A DNA stretch of 33,308 nt, taken from Aquidulcibacter sp. (lineage in GTDB: Bacteria; Pseudomonadota; Alphaproteobacteria; Caulobacterales; Aquidulcibacteraceae). The notes below the pieces were generated by a model. It searched no databases, was not told where the DNA came from, and was given only the letters and a program-made list of their open reading frames with translations. Positions 19,218 to 27,650 of the stretch are shown here, piece by piece. Position 1 is the stretch's first letter. Every line of letters starts with the position of its first letter. Position numbers and translations under genes: made by a program. Location: assembly GCF_020253525.1 (NCBI RefSeq), contig NZ_JADCBK010000015.1, positions 1 to 33,308 on the forward strand, in the 5' to 3' direction.

Positions 19218-20363
19218 ATGCAGAGTCACCAAAATTCAGGTCCAGAACAATCCGTCTGGGCCATTGGCCTGATGACGGGCACCGCATTGGATGGCTTTGT
19301 CGATACCGCGCTGATCCGTACCGACGGGGTTAGCGTGGCGGAGTTTGGGCCGTTTGAATTGTTTCCTTATTCCGACGCCGACCGGGCGCTCTTGGCTGAG
19401 GCGATCACCCAAGCCCGCGCGTGGGACTTTCAGGGGCCAGAGCCTGCGATCTTTGCTGAAGCCGAAGATCTGATCACACGCATTTATGCCGGCGCGGTTC
19501 TGAAACTTGTTGAAAAGGCCAAGATGCAGCCTGAGGACATTGCCTTTGTCGGTGGGCATGGCCTGACCGTTCTGCACCGCCCGCAGATAGGTGGAGGCGG
19601 GCGGACGCGGCAATTGCTGGACGGGGCAAAACTCGCCGACTTGACGGGCATCGACACAGTCTGGGATTTTCGCAGTCATGATGTCGCCATGGGCGGGCAG
19701 GGGGCACCTCTGGCTCCGATTTATCATACGGCCATTTTACGCCATGCGGGCTTGGACGGGGATACTTCCATTCTCAATCTGGGCGGTGTGGCCAATATCA
19801 CGTGGTGGGACGGCGGGGATAGTTTGGCCGCCTTTGACACTGGCCCTGCCAATGGCCCCTTGAATGAATGGGTCGAAGCCCATGGCAAGGGCGTCTATGA
19901 TAAGGATGGTCGCTTGGCGTCAGCTGGGCGCGTGCATGAAGGCCGCCTGTTGGAGATTTTGGACAATCCCTGGTTTGACGCCCCATACCCCAAGTCCCTC
20001 GACCGCTATGATTTTGACGCAGGGCTTGTGCGGGGTCTGTCGCTCGAAGATGGGGCTGCGACCTTGACGGCATTGGTAGCGGCCAGTCTCGACCTTGGTT
20101 TGCGCCTTTTGCCTACAAGGCCCACGCGCTTGGTGGTGGCAGGGGGGGGCCGCAAGAACCCCGTATTGATGGCGGAAATCGCTGCCCGATGTGGCGTTAG
20201 CGTCGTGGATGCTGACACAATTGGCCTGCGCGGCGATGCCATTGAGGCCGAATGCTTCGCCCTCCTCGCCGCCCGCTCTGCCCGCGGCCTACCTTTGAGC
20301 TTTCCAGGCACGACGGGGGTGGCTAGGCCTACGACGGGTGGGGTGATTTCGCGGGTTAGTTAG
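19218..20363 (+). CDS. anmK: Anhydro-N-acetylmuramic acid kinase
   Basis: Cleaves and phosphorylates 1,6-anhydro-MurNAc to MurNAc-6-phosphate in peptidoglycan recycling. 381 residues from ATG 19218, preceded by GGAAGA. Family motifs: IGLMTGTALDGFVDTALI (variant of the usual MSGTSLDGVD), GGHGLTVLHRP, DFRSHDVAMGGQGAPLAPIYH, LNLGGVANITWW, FDTGPANGPLNEW, and ARLVVAGGGRKNPVLM in slightly altered form. The catalytic Asp is in DFRSHDVAMGGQG. It lies next to tyrS in divergent orientation and is followed by a palindromic repeat. Confidence 0.94.
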   Translation: MQSHQNSGPEQSVWAIGLMTGTALDGFVDTALIRTDGVSVAEFGPFELFPYSDADRALLAEAITQARAWDFQGPEPAIFAEAEDLITRIYAGAVLKLVEKAKMQPEDIAFVGGHGLTVLHRPQIGGGGRTRQLLDGAKLADLTGIDTVWDFRSHDVAMGGQGAPLAPIYHTAILRHAGLDGDTSILNLGGVANITWWDGGDSLAAFDTGPANGPLNEWVEAHGKGVYDKDGRLASAGRVHEGRLLEILDNPWFDAPYPKSLDRYDFDAGLVRGLSLEDGAATLTALVAASLDLGLRLLPTRPTRLVVAGGGRKNPVLMAEIAARCGVSVVDADTIGLRGDAIEAECFALLAARSARGLPLSFPGTTGVARPTTGGVISRVS

Positions 20364-20379
20364 AGTCTTTGACTGTTCA

Positions 20380-20481
20380 CCCCTTCACCGCCTTCGGCGG
20401 AGCTTCCCCGCGAGCGGGGAAGCGGGAGGCTGGAGCCGCTTCCCCATTCATGGGGAAGCTGTCGCGAAGCGACTGAAGGGG
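20380..20481. repeat. Cloverleaf-like palindromic intergenic element
   Basis: An outer 8-base stem, CCCCTTCA (20380-20387) with TGAAGGGG (20474-20481), encloses four hairpins in series: CCGCC/GGCGG (20388-20400), GCTTCCCCG/CGGGGAAGC (20402-20423), GCTTCCCCA/TGGGGAAGC (20438-20459) and GTCGC/GCGAC (20461-20473). The middle two share the same arm sequence. It lies between anmK and the monophosphatase gene and codes for nothing. It resembles dispersed REP-like palindromes common in alphaproteobacterial genomes. It could also fold in RNA and act as a terminator for anmK. Confidence 0.8.
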
Positions 20482-20572
20482 CTTTCCTACCACTAAGCCC
20501 CCTATCCAAGTGCGCCCTGATGGGGTAAAGGCCCCGCTTATCTGCTGTTTAATATCGTGAAGAGAGCCCCCT

Positions 20573-21367
20573 ATGAGCGTAGTCAGTCCGCTTCTGACCG
20601 TGATGATCGCCGCCGCCCGCAAAGCTGGCAAAGCCATCAGCCGAGATTTTGGTGAAGTTGAAAATCTGCAATTGGCAAAAAAGGGCCCTTCCGATTTCGT
20701 AACTGCTGCCGACCTCAAGACCGAAAAAATCCTGTTTGAAGAGCTGAGCAAAGCGCGCCCCGGCTATGGTTTTCTGGGTGAAGAGCGCGGCATGGTTGAG
20801 GGCACCGACAAGACCAATCGCTGGATTGTCGATCCCATCGATGGCACCACCAATTTCGTCCACGCCATTCCGCATTTGGCCATCTCTATCGCGCTTGAAC
20901 GCGAAGGCCGCTTGGTGGCTGGCGTTGTCTATAACCCAATCACCGATGACCTCTATTGGGCCGAAACCGGGCGCGGGGCTTTCCATAATGACAAGCGTTT
21001 GCGGGTTGCGGCGCGCAAGACGTTGAGCGATTGCGTTCTGGCGACCGGCATTCCGTTTCAGGGCAAGCCCGGTCATGCGCAAATGTTTAAGGAATTGCAT
21101 CAATTTACCCAGCGCGTGGCGGGTATTCGCCGCTTTGGGGCCGCTTCGCTCGATCTGGCGTGGGTGGCTGCTGGCCGGTTTGACGGGTTCTGGGAACATG
21201 ATTTGAAGCTGTGGGATATTGCGGCTGGCGTTGTGCTGGTGCGCGAGGCTGGTGGCGTGTGCGCCGAAATCTATGGCGGGGACTTTATGGAAACCGGCTC
21301 TATCGTTGCGGCGAATGAAAAGATTTTGGCCCTGATGAACGAGCGACTATTGGCGGCAAAGAGCTAA
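20573..21367 (+). CDS. suhB: Inositol monophosphatase family protein
   Basis: Mg-dependent, Li-sensitive sugar-phosphate phosphatase family. 264 residues. Metal-binding motifs: the Glu pair in FLGEERG (residues 70-71), DPIDGTTNF with Asp87 and Asp90, and the C-terminal WDIAAGVVLVREAGG with Asp215. Closest in type to the SuhB branch, which hydrolyses inositol-1-phosphate and in E. coli also joins rRNA antitermination complexes; the gene name is therefore tentative. ATG 20573 is 8 bases after GAGAG. The stop overlaps the KirBac gene stop by 4 bases on the opposite strand. Confidence 0.93.
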   Translation: MSVVSPLLTVMIAAARKAGKAISRDFGEVENLQLAKKGPSDFVTAADLKTEKILFEELSKARPGYGFLGEERGMVEGTDKTNRWIVDPIDGTTNFVHAIPHLAISIALEREGRLVAGVVYNPITDDLYWAETGRGAFHNDKRLRVAARKTLSDCVLATGIPFQGKPGHAQMFKELHQFTQRVAGIRRFGAASLDLAWVAAGRFDGFWEHDLKLWDIAAGVVLVREAGGVCAEIYGGDFMETGSIVAANEKILALMNERLLAAKS

Positions 21368-22278
21368 GTTTTCGCCATCTTCCCCTCTGTTTGCGGACGG
21401 GTTTGGCTGAGATTATTAAGATTCATCGATATCTTATTGCCGACCCGTTCCATCATGTCGACAAACTGATGTCCAAGCTGGATTTGGTCTGCGGTGTAAT
21501 GGTGGAGCGCGAAGACTGGCGCGGTGAGGGTATCATCCGTCCCTGAAACCATAATCATGATGCGCGCACCGATTTGGGCCTGCGCATCGGCTTCAAAGTC
21601 AAAGCCCCATAATGGGCTTGCCTCATCAATCACATGCATCAAGGTCCAACTAAGGCCGAAGACGGGGATGCGGTCGCGCACCAGTTTCAGCTCTTGATTG
21701 GCATAGGTGGATATCCCTTCCGGCGAGATATATTCGCAAACATAAGTGGCCCGTGCTGTAACATCTTGGATCAGGTTGGACCGGCCATGGGCCACGCGGA
21801 TCATCAAGGTTGGAATGCCGTCAAACCGGCAAACGACAGCCTTGTCGGCAAACACAAAGCGCGCATTGGGCCGCGCTAAACGCACAAACAACACACCGGT
21901 GATGACAGCTGTCGACAAGAGGCCGACCAAGATTTGCGTCGTCGATAAGATATGGCCCATCAAGCTGTGCGGGGCCATCGCGCCATAGCCAACGGTGGCA
22001 AAGGTTTCGACCGAAAAGAAAAAGGCATTGATGAAATCGCCCGCCGCGAGGTTCGCGACACTGCCCGGAAACGCAAAATAGAGCGCGCCAAACAGCAAAT
22101 TGACTGAGATATAATAGACAAATACGGCCCCCAAAAAGCTGGGCCATGAGAGCGACAAAGCCACATGATACGGGTCACTCCAGTCAAACCGCTTTGTGCC
22201 GATGCGCGTAACCGTCAATTGCCCAAGGCGGGTTGTGGTTGTGGGCAATGGCTTTGCATGGACATCTTCTTTCTGCAT
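21364..22278 (-). CDS. KirBac-type inward rectifier potassium channel
   Basis: 304 residues from ATG 22278, which has GGAG six bases upstream; an earlier ATG at 22329 would add 17 residues and lacks a ribosome site. Two membrane helices flank a pore: M1 about residues 49-70 (FLGAVFVYYISVNLLFGALY), the selectivity filter TVGYG at 95-99 (SVETFATVGYGAMAPHS), and M2 about 108-125. The rest is the cytoplasmic beta-sandwich of Kir channels (HGRSNLIQDVTARATYV, then FGLSWTLMHVIDEASPLWGF). The amphipathic slide helix (RFDWSDPYHVALSLSW) precedes M1. Function: passive K+ conduction, tetrameric. It is convergent and overlapping with the monophosphatase gene. Confidence 0.93.
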   Translation of the reverse strand: MQKEDVHAKPLPTTTTRLGQLTVTRIGTKRFDWSDPYHVALSLSWPSFLGAVFVYYISVNLLFGALYFAFPGSVANLAAGDFINAFFFSVETFATVGYGAMAPHSLMGHILSTTQILVGLLSTAVITGVLFVRLARPNARFVFADKAVVCRFDGIPTLMIRVAHGRSNLIQDVTARATYVCEYISPEGISTYANQELKLVRDRIPVFGLSWTLMHVIDEASPLWGFDFEADAQAQIGARIMIMVSGTDDTLTAPVFALHHYTADQIQLGHQFVDMMERVGNKISMNLNNLSQTRPQTEGKMAKT

Positions 22279-22375
22279 GGCCCTCTCCCCGATGGCTTTT
22301 CGCGATATTACGCACATGTCTGGCCGCACTTCTACTGGCCAAGCCCTTGCAAGCTAGCCCCATCAGGCATACCTA

Positions 22376-22552
22376 AGCCTTTGGTGGTTCTGTGGTTCGC
22401 GTGGGAAGTCTACGTCCCGCCGACCTAACTCACTCGTCGGGAGCTGGCGCTGGTTGGAACCGTGGTTCCTGTCATCTGGCACCCACCTGGTTATCCAGGT
22501 CGCACGGGGACGAGTTACCTTCTCACGGTCCTTGCGGATCCACCAACCTTTT
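22376..22552 (+). ncRNA. ssrS: 6S RNA (SsrS) candidate
   Basis: A structured non-coding stretch directly before the 5-formyltetrahydrofolate cyclo-ligase gene, the conserved position of 6S RNA. The ends pair as TTGGTGG (22381-22387) with CCACCAA (22540-22546), then CTGTG (22390-22394) with CACGG (22524-22528). Next comes GGTTCGCGTGG, like the conserved 6S GUUCGC stretch, and a bubble-side hairpin CCGAC/GTCGG (22420-22440). The apical part contains GGAACC-GT-GGTTCC (22456-22469) and ACCTGG-TTAT-CCAGGT (22485-22500). A T-rich tract (TTTTTCTTTTTC) follows the terminal stem at 22549. 6S RNA mimics an open promoter and binds RNA polymerase sigma-70 holoenzyme. Exact ends are approximate. Confidence 0.78.
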
Positions 22553-22587
22553 TCTTTTTCATCAGCCTTTTTATGGGTTTGGCAGCG

Positions 22588-23172
22588 ATGATTGAAGTCA
22601 AATCTGAACTTCGATCGGCTCTGATCGCAGCCCGTATCAAGGCTCAGAGTGAAGAGCTTGAGGCAGGGGCTGGGCTTGTGACACAAGCTTCTACCTTGCT
22701 TGCAGGCATTCCGGGCCGCGTGGTTGCGGGCTATATCCCGTTCAAAACCGAAATTGATCCCCGTCCATTGATGCGCGCTTTGGCAGCCCAAGGCGCAAAA
22801 CTTTGTCTGCCGCGCACGCCGCCAAAGGGCGGAGAGGGGGCTGGCTTGACGTTTCATCTGTGTGATCCCGAGGATCCAAGCGAGCTTGAAAAAAGCACGT
22901 GGGGCGTGATGGAGCCCAAAGCTTATCTGCCTCAGGTTCGGCCCGATGTGGTTCTTGTCCCCCTTTTGGGCTTTGACCGCTGGGGAAATCGTTTGGGGCA
23001 AGGGCAGGGCCATTATGATCGCACCTTAGAAGGCTTACGCGCTGAAGGTGTTGTGCTTGCGGTGGGCGTTGCCTTTGCTGCCCAAGAAATCGACCACATT
23101 CCGATTGAACCTCATGATCAGCGCTTGGATTGGATTATCACGCCGATTAAGGCATACCCCATCGCAACATAG
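22588..23172 (+). CDS. 5-formyltetrahydrofolate cyclo-ligase
   Basis: Converts 5-formyl-THF to 5,10-methenyl-THF with ATP (YgfA/Fau family). 194 residues from ATG 22588 (MIEVKSELRSALIAARIKAQ). An in-frame ATG at 22573 is possible; a longer frame would read through the 6S RNA and is rejected. Signature: GYIPFKTEIDPRPLM for substrate/ATP, and LVPLLGFDRWGNRLGQGQGHYDRTL, with the GxGxYDR loop that binds phosphate. The 6S RNA-ygfA arrangement is conserved in proteobacteria, and the two may be cotranscribed in part. The YmdB-type gene follows after 11 bases. Confidence 0.93.
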   Translation: MIEVKSELRSALIAARIKAQSEELEAGAGLVTQASTLLAGIPGRVVAGYIPFKTEIDPRPLMRALAAQGAKLCLPRTPPKGGEGAGLTFHLCDPEDPSELEKSTWGVMEPKAYLPQVRPDVVLVPLLGFDRWGNRLGQGQGHYDRTLEGLRAEGVVLAVGVAFAAQEIDHIPIEPHDQRLDWIITPIKAYPIAT

Positions 23173-23183
23173 AGTGGGATAGA

Positions 23184-24008
23184 ATGAGACTTGCTTTTTT
23201 TGGCGATGTGGTGGGCCGGGCTGGCAGAGTGGCGCTTTGCGAGCGCTTGCCGGACTTAAAGCGGCGCTTGCGCCTCGATTTTGTTGGTGTGAATGCGGAA
23301 AATGCTGCTGGCGGCTTTGGCCTGACTGAATCGATCGCCAATGAATTGTTTGAGGCGGGGGCGGATTGCTTGACCCTTGGCAATCATGCGTGGGACCAGC
23401 GCGAGGCGATTGCCTATATTGACCGCGAGCCGCGCCTCTTACGGGCGGCCAATTATCCACCTTTGACACTGGCACCCGGCCGCGGGGCTAATCTGTTTCA
23501 AATGGGCGGCCGCAATGTGCTGGTCGTGACCGTCATGGGCCGCGTCTTCATGGATGCGCTCGACTGCCCGTTCAGCGCGGTGGAACGTGAGGTGAGCGCA
23601 AGCCCCTTGGGTCTTGTTGCCGATGCGGTGATCGTAGAAGTGCATGGTGAAGCCACCAGCGAGAAGCAGGGCATGGGCCATTTCCTCGATGGGCGGGCCA
23701 GCCTTGTGTTTGGCACCCACACCCATGTGCCAACGTCGGATACGCGCATTTTGCCCGGTGGCACGGCGTTTCAGACAGAGCTTGGCATGTGTGGCGATTA
23801 TGACAGCGTGATCGGCATGAATAAGCATATCGCGGTACGCAAGCTCTCTTCTCGCATGCCCTATCAGCGCCATGAGCCTGCCGAAGGCCAGGGCTTGGCG
23901 TCAGGCATCTTTGTTGAGACGGATGATAAGACAGGCCTTGCCCTGCGGGCTGAGCCGATACGTGTCGGGGTCGGGCTTAAGCAAACCGTGCCTCTCGTGG
24001 ATGGCTAG
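23184..24008 (+). CDS. YmdB-family metallophosphoesterase (TIGR00282)
   Basis: 274 residues. Calcineurin-like two-metal site: Asp8 ([11 protein letters not shown]), Glu39-Asn40 (NAENAAGG), Asn67-His68 (LGNHAWDQ), His154 ([11 protein letters not shown]), His179 and His181 ([11 protein letters not shown]). In Bacillus YmdB is a 2',3'-cyclic nucleotide phosphodiesterase that affects biofilm and sporulation, and the Deinococcus relative DR1281 hydrolyses cAMP-type substrates. Activity here is assumed from the intact metal ligands. It lies 11 bases after the cyclo-ligase and before yebC, a common alphaproteobacterial order. Confidence 0.93.
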   Translation: MRLAFFGDVVGRAGRVALCERLPDLKRRLRLDFVGVNAENAAGGFGLTESIANELFEAGADCLTLGNHAWDQREAIAYIDREPRLLRAANYPPLTLAPGRGANLFQMGGRNVLVVTVMGRVFMDALDCPFSAVEREVSASPLGLVADAVIVEVHGEATSEKQGMGHFLDGRASLVFGTHTHVPTSDTRILPGGTAFQTELGMCGDYDSVIGMNKHIAVRKLSSRMPYQRHEPAEGQGLASGIFVETDDKTGLALRAEPIRVGVGLKQTVPLVDG

Positions 24009-24106
24009 CCAAGCGCCCAACAGCACCATCGTGTGGCACTTTCCACCACACCCTGCTACATCGCAGCCCGCAACCCACCTACCCAACGCAAGAGATAGAC
24101 CCGACC

Positions 24107-24841
24107 ATGGCCGGCCATTCGAAATATAAGAACACCATGCACCGTAAAGGGCGCCAAGACGCCTTGCGCGCCAAAGCCTTTACCAAGATCGCCCGCGAAA
24201 TCACCACGGCTGCCAAACTGGGTGCACCAGACCCTGCCATGAACCCCCGTCTGCGTTTGGCTGTTACCAATGCACGCGCTGTCTCCATGCCAAAGGACCG
24301 CATCGAACGCGCCATCAGCCAAGCTTCGGCGGCAGGTGGCGAAGATTATAAGATGGTGCGCTATGAGGGCTATGCCCCGGGCGGCATTGGCCTGATCATC
24401 GAGACTTTGACCGACAACTTGAACCGCACCGGCGGCAATATCCGCAGCTATCTGAGCAAAGCGGGCGGCAATCTCGGCACCACCAATTCGGTTATCTCAG
24501 GCTTTGATCGCGTGGGCGAGATTTTCTATCCTGCCTCTGCCGCCAGCGAAGACGATATGATGGAAGCCGCCCTCGAGGCTGGGGCCGATGATGTGGAAAG
24601 CGATGCCGACGGCCACACCATCACCTGTACGTTTGAGACCTTGAGCGAAGTCTCCACCGCCTTGGCCGAACGCTTTGGCGACGCAGAAGCGGCCAATGTC
24701 GTCTGGCGGCCCCATGCCCGTATTGAGGTGACGGGCGATGCCGCAACCAGCCTGCGCAAACTGATCGACATCTTAGAAGATGACGATGACGTCCAAAACG
24801 TCTTTGGCAATTATGAGATGGAAGAAGACGAGGGGGATTAG
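24107..24841 (+). CDS. YebC/PmpR family regulator / translation factor
   Basis: 244 residues, full length for the family. The N-terminus [19 protein letters not shown] with [12 protein letters not shown] is the YebC hallmark, where most homologues have MAGHSKWANI; the YKNTM variant is seen in some alphaproteobacteria. Also seen: [33 protein letters not shown], and the acidic C-terminus [17 protein letters not shown]. Once considered transcriptional regulators, members are now reported to aid ribosomes at proline stretches. In many related genomes ruvC-ruvA-ruvB follow yebC; here an inverted TIR gene follows after 56 bases. Confidence 0.95.
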   Translation: MAGHSKYKNTMHRKGRQDALRAKAFTKIAREITTAAKLGAPDPAMNPRLRLAVTNARAVSMPKDRIERAISQASAAGGEDYKMVRYEGYAPGGIGLIIETLTDNLNRTGGNIRSYLSKAGGNLGTTNSVISGFDRVGEIFYPASAASEDDMMEAALEAGADDVESDADGHTITCTFETLSEVSTALAERFGDAEAANVVWRPHARIEVTGDAATSLRKLIDILEDDDDVQNVFGNYEMEEDEGD

Positions 24842-24897
24842 CGCGTCGAGCAGTATTTACCTCATCAACTTACGTACCGAAATAAAGGGACATAAGT

Positions 24898-25884
24898 TCA
24901 CTCATCTTGAGGTCGTGCTCTATTTCTTAAAAGTCTCGCTTCTCGTTCCATGATACTCGGACCTCTGATATCGAGAAACATTTGAAGTTCTTCTAGTGCC
25001 AAGTGCGTGTCCTTCGATAGCGGATAAAGCTCGCGCAAAGCTGGATGGAAGGCATATTGTTTTGATAAGTGTCTCAGCCTTGCCAAACTAGTTTGAACCT
25101 GATCGATGGTCCCTGATCTTGTTTCGCGATAGGTTTCGGCGATCAATTCTGCGAGCCAAGGCAATTCGTCCCTGAAGTAACTTGCGAAAAAGAGAAGTAC
25201 GAATGGGCCTTCGTCACTTTCGTTTAGAAGGAGACTAATTTCCCTCGCTGCAAATGGGTGAAACCTTGAGCGTCTGCGCCTAATCATCCCTTCGCGATCA
25301 CTTCCGTCGCCACTAATGTCTCGCATCCTTAAGCTAATGCCTCTGACGCCAGATACTAGCTCCTCTAGGATTTCGTCTTGATTTCTTTTTTGTTTATGTG
25401 GTTGTACTTTATCGGGAATTTTGTCTAGATCTTCCTTGAGTCTCGGCCAAACCGTCGGAACAAGTTGCTCTACAATTTGTGGATTAGCTCGATTTTCGGC
25501 AACCTTATTTATCGCCCTGACGATTTCGAGTAGACCACCTTCCTCAACCTTTTGCGCTTGAAACTGGGATAGCGGCCCACTTAAGTCACTCAATTCCAGA
25601 CCCAAAAGCAACGGAATTACTTTGCCTTCCATAATGGATTTTGAAAGTGCACCTGCTTCAAACAGAATCCACTCTGAGTTCTTGTTTTCTGGTGTGATGC
25701 ATATGATTCCGAAGTTTGCAGCCTCAAGTTCGCCAGCAATCGTTTGGGCCCATCGGTCCCCAGCCGAAATATCCTTCTCAGAAACAAACGGGGTTACGTA
25801 CTGAAGCACCATTGGTAACCAGCCATGCAGTGCATTAGCTAGGTCCTTGCTTCGGCTACCGCTCCAACTAATGAACACCTTCAT
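24898..25884 (-). CDS. TIR-domain protein, orphan (possible NAD hydrolase)
   Basis: 328 residues. Residues 1-130 form a TIR domain: MKVFISWSGSRSKDLANAL (strand A and BB region), VSEKDISAGDRWAQTIAGEL, FGIICITPENKNSEWILFEAGAL, and KVIPLLLGLELSDLSGPL. Glu76 in SEWILFEAG aligns by eye with the catalytic Glu of NAD-cleaving TIR proteins such as SARM1 (Trp-x-x-x-Glu). Residues about 195-328 are unassigned, beginning with a basic RRRRSRFHP patch and then mainly helical. GGAGG lies 11 bases before ATG 25884. The gene is clearly A+T-richer than its neighbours, suggesting transfer. No Thoeris ThsA, Argonaute or CBASS partner is adjacent. An abortive-infection role is plausible but unproven. Confidence 0.85.
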   Translation of the reverse strand: MKVFISWSGSRSKDLANALHGWLPMVLQYVTPFVSEKDISAGDRWAQTIAGELEAANFGIICITPENKNSEWILFEAGALSKSIMEGKVIPLLLGLELSDLSGPLSQFQAQKVEEGGLLEIVRAINKVAENRANPQIVEQLVPTVWPRLKEDLDKIPDKVQPHKQKRNQDEILEELVSGVRGISLRMRDISGDGSDREGMIRRRRSRFHPFAAREISLLLNESDEGPFVLLFFASYFRDELPWLAELIAETYRETRSGTIDQVQTSLARLRHLSKQYAFHPALRELYPLSKDTHLALEELQMFLDIRGPSIMEREARLLRNRARPQDE

Positions 25885-26038
25885 TCAGACTTATTCCTCC
25901 ACATGCATCAAAATCGTGTAGCTATCTAAAATAAATTTCAATAGATAAGATTCTTTAGATGGTAAATTTGTCAATCTGCTCGCAGAGATGTTTCATTCAT
26001 CAGTTGTCCCTTGCGGTGCATTCAGGCAGTGTAGGCCC

Positions 26039-27166
26039 ATGACAGACCTACTCGCCCAAGCCCATGCCCTGAAAGCCACAGTCGCCGCACGTGCCGATGA
26101 GATTGATTCTGCGCGGCGTTTACCGGCAGACCTTGCAAGAACACTGGCGGATGCAGGCTTTTTCCGCATGGCGCTGCCAACAGATTATGGCGGGCTGGAA
26201 CTTGCGCCTGCGCGGATGATTGAGATCATTGAAGTGATGGGCAATGCCCATGGCTCTGTCGGGTGGTGCATCATGATTGGTGCGACCACGGCGATCAATG
26301 CAGCCTATCTGCCAGATCATCATGCGCGCACAATCTGGGCGGACCCCACGATCATTACAGGCGGTGTGTTTGCACCCAAGGGCAAGGCGGTGCGCGAGGG
26401 CGATCAGTACCGCGTAACGGGGCGGTGGAATTGGGGCTCTGGCAGCGCCAATTGTGCGTGGCTTGTCGGTGGGGCTTTGACCATGGGTGATGGGCCACCC
26501 CAAGCGCGCATGATGTGGTTTGAGCGCGATCAAGTTGAACTCATCGATACCTGGCATGCTATGGGCATGAAGGGCACGGGCAGTGGCGATTTGGCGGTGA
26601 CCGATGTCTTGATCCCGGCAGACCGTTCGGTCTCGCTGAGCGACGATAAGGCGCGGATTGAGCGGCCGCTTTATGCCTTCCCGGCGTTTGGGCTACTCGC
26701 CATGTCGATTGCTGCCGTAGCACTCGGCAACGCCCGTGGCGCGATTGATGATTTAGTCGGGCTTGCCGGCGGCAAAGTGCCGACAGGTGCCCGTCGCCCC
26801 TTGGCAGAGCGGGCCTCTACCCAAGTCGAAGTCGCCAAGGCCGAGGGCCTGTTGCGGGCTGCGCGCACCTATCTGCTCGATAGTGCCGAGACCGCCTATG
26901 AAGGGGCCAGCCGAACCGGGGTCTTGACGCTGGAAGATCGCGCGAACCTGCGCATTGCGGCCACGCACGCGGTGCGCACCTGTGCCGACATCACCCGCAT
27001 GATGCATGATCTGGGCGGCGGCACTTCTGTCTATGAGAGCTGCACCCTGCAACGCCGCTTCCGCGACGCACATGTCGCCACCCAACATATCATGGTCGCC
27101 CCCGGCTCACTGGAACTGGCCGGCCGCGCGCTCTTAGGCATCGAAGGCGATTACGGCCAGCTTTAA
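26039..27166 (+). CDS. Acyl-CoA dehydrogenase / flavin monooxygenase family protein
   Basis: 375 residues from ATG 26039 (MTDLLAQAHALKATVAARAD), preceded by GTAGG. Acyl-CoA dehydrogenase fold: N-terminal helices with FFRMALPTDYGGLELAPARM, the middle beta domain with ITGGVFAPKGKAVREGDQYRVTGRWNWGSG, and TWHAMGMKGTGSGDLAVTDVLIP, then the C-terminal helical domain. The GRWNWGSG and SVGWC patterns, and a C-terminal HDLGGGTSVYESC (not the usual Glu base region), suggest the group that includes two-component flavin monooxygenases (HpaB/DszC-like) rather than a beta-oxidation dehydrogenase. Substrate unknown. No reductase partner is adjacent. The 3' end overlaps the DUF2283 gene. Confidence 0.88.
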   Translation: MTDLLAQAHALKATVAARADEIDSARRLPADLARTLADAGFFRMALPTDYGGLELAPARMIEIIEVMGNAHGSVGWCIMIGATTAINAAYLPDHHARTIWADPTIITGGVFAPKGKAVREGDQYRVTGRWNWGSGSANCAWLVGGALTMGDGPPQARMMWFERDQVELIDTWHAMGMKGTGSGDLAVTDVLIPADRSVSLSDDKARIERPLYAFPAFGLLAMSIAAVALGNARGAIDDLVGLAGGKVPTGARRPLAERASTQVEVAKAEGLLRAARTYLLDSAETAYEGASRTGVLTLEDRANLRIAATHAVRTCADITRMMHDLGGGTSVYESCTLQRRFRDAHVATQHIMVAPGSLELAGRALLGIEGDYGQL

Positions 27167-27429
27167 TTCGCTGAACCGGCGTGGCCCATCGGCCCCACAG
27201 GGCCCGGGGCGTATAATTGCTGGGTGAGTTGCTCGGTCAAAAGGGCAAGTCGGTTTTGCCACTGTGCGTTGAAATTCAGCACCGTCATGCTCACCAAACG
27301 GCCATCGGCGATCTGATGGCTCCAGACAATGCCATTCTCGCCTTCCGACGTGTAGCTCGGCCCGGTCAGCTTGGTTGAGATATACAAAACATCCGCGTTT
27401 TTATCGTAAGCGACATCAAAGTCCGACAT
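27163..27429 (-). CDS. DUF2283 family protein
   Basis: 88 residues from ATG 27429 (MSDFDVAYDKNADVLYISTK). The YDKNADVLYIS opening is the DUF2283 motif (small beta-rich proteins), and GIVWSHQIADGRLVSMTVLNF continues it. A longer frame back to 27486 lacks family support. The C-terminus is Pro/Gly/Ala-rich. It converges on the acyl-CoA dehydrogenase-like gene with a 4-base overlap of stop codons. Function unknown; some relatives lie in toxin-antitoxin-like settings, but no partner is seen here. Confidence 0.75.
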   Translation of the reverse strand: MSDFDVAYDKNADVLYISTKLTGPSYTSEGENGIVWSHQIADGRLVSMTVLNFNAQWQNRLALLTEQLTQQLYAPGPVGPMGHAGSAN

Positions 27430-27650
27430 TTTGCTTTCTGGCCCTGCAAGGTTCTTGCATCCCAGTAAAGCAGAATTTGATGGCAATTCCCAGCAAATTT
27501 GACCGTTTTGGCTAAGGAGCGCCTTACTTTACCACGTTTGCACTATGCTCTCTGGACCTTAGATCCGCAGTTAGCGACCGGGCAGGGCAGCCGGCCCTGC
27601 ACCCCTTGGTTGACCCGCGCGCCAGCTTGGCCCAAAAGCGCCATCGGAAC

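Noticed and set aside
19126-19287. N-terminal extension of tyrS by 54 codons.
   Set aside because: Has no TyrS similarity, overlaps the anmK start, and ATG 19125 has a properly spaced AGAGG.
25923-25947. Inverted repeat TATCTA/TAGATA between the TIR and dehydrogenase-like genes.
   Set aside because: Only 6 base pairs with a 13-base gap in A+T-rich sequence; easily due to chance, so not called an operator.
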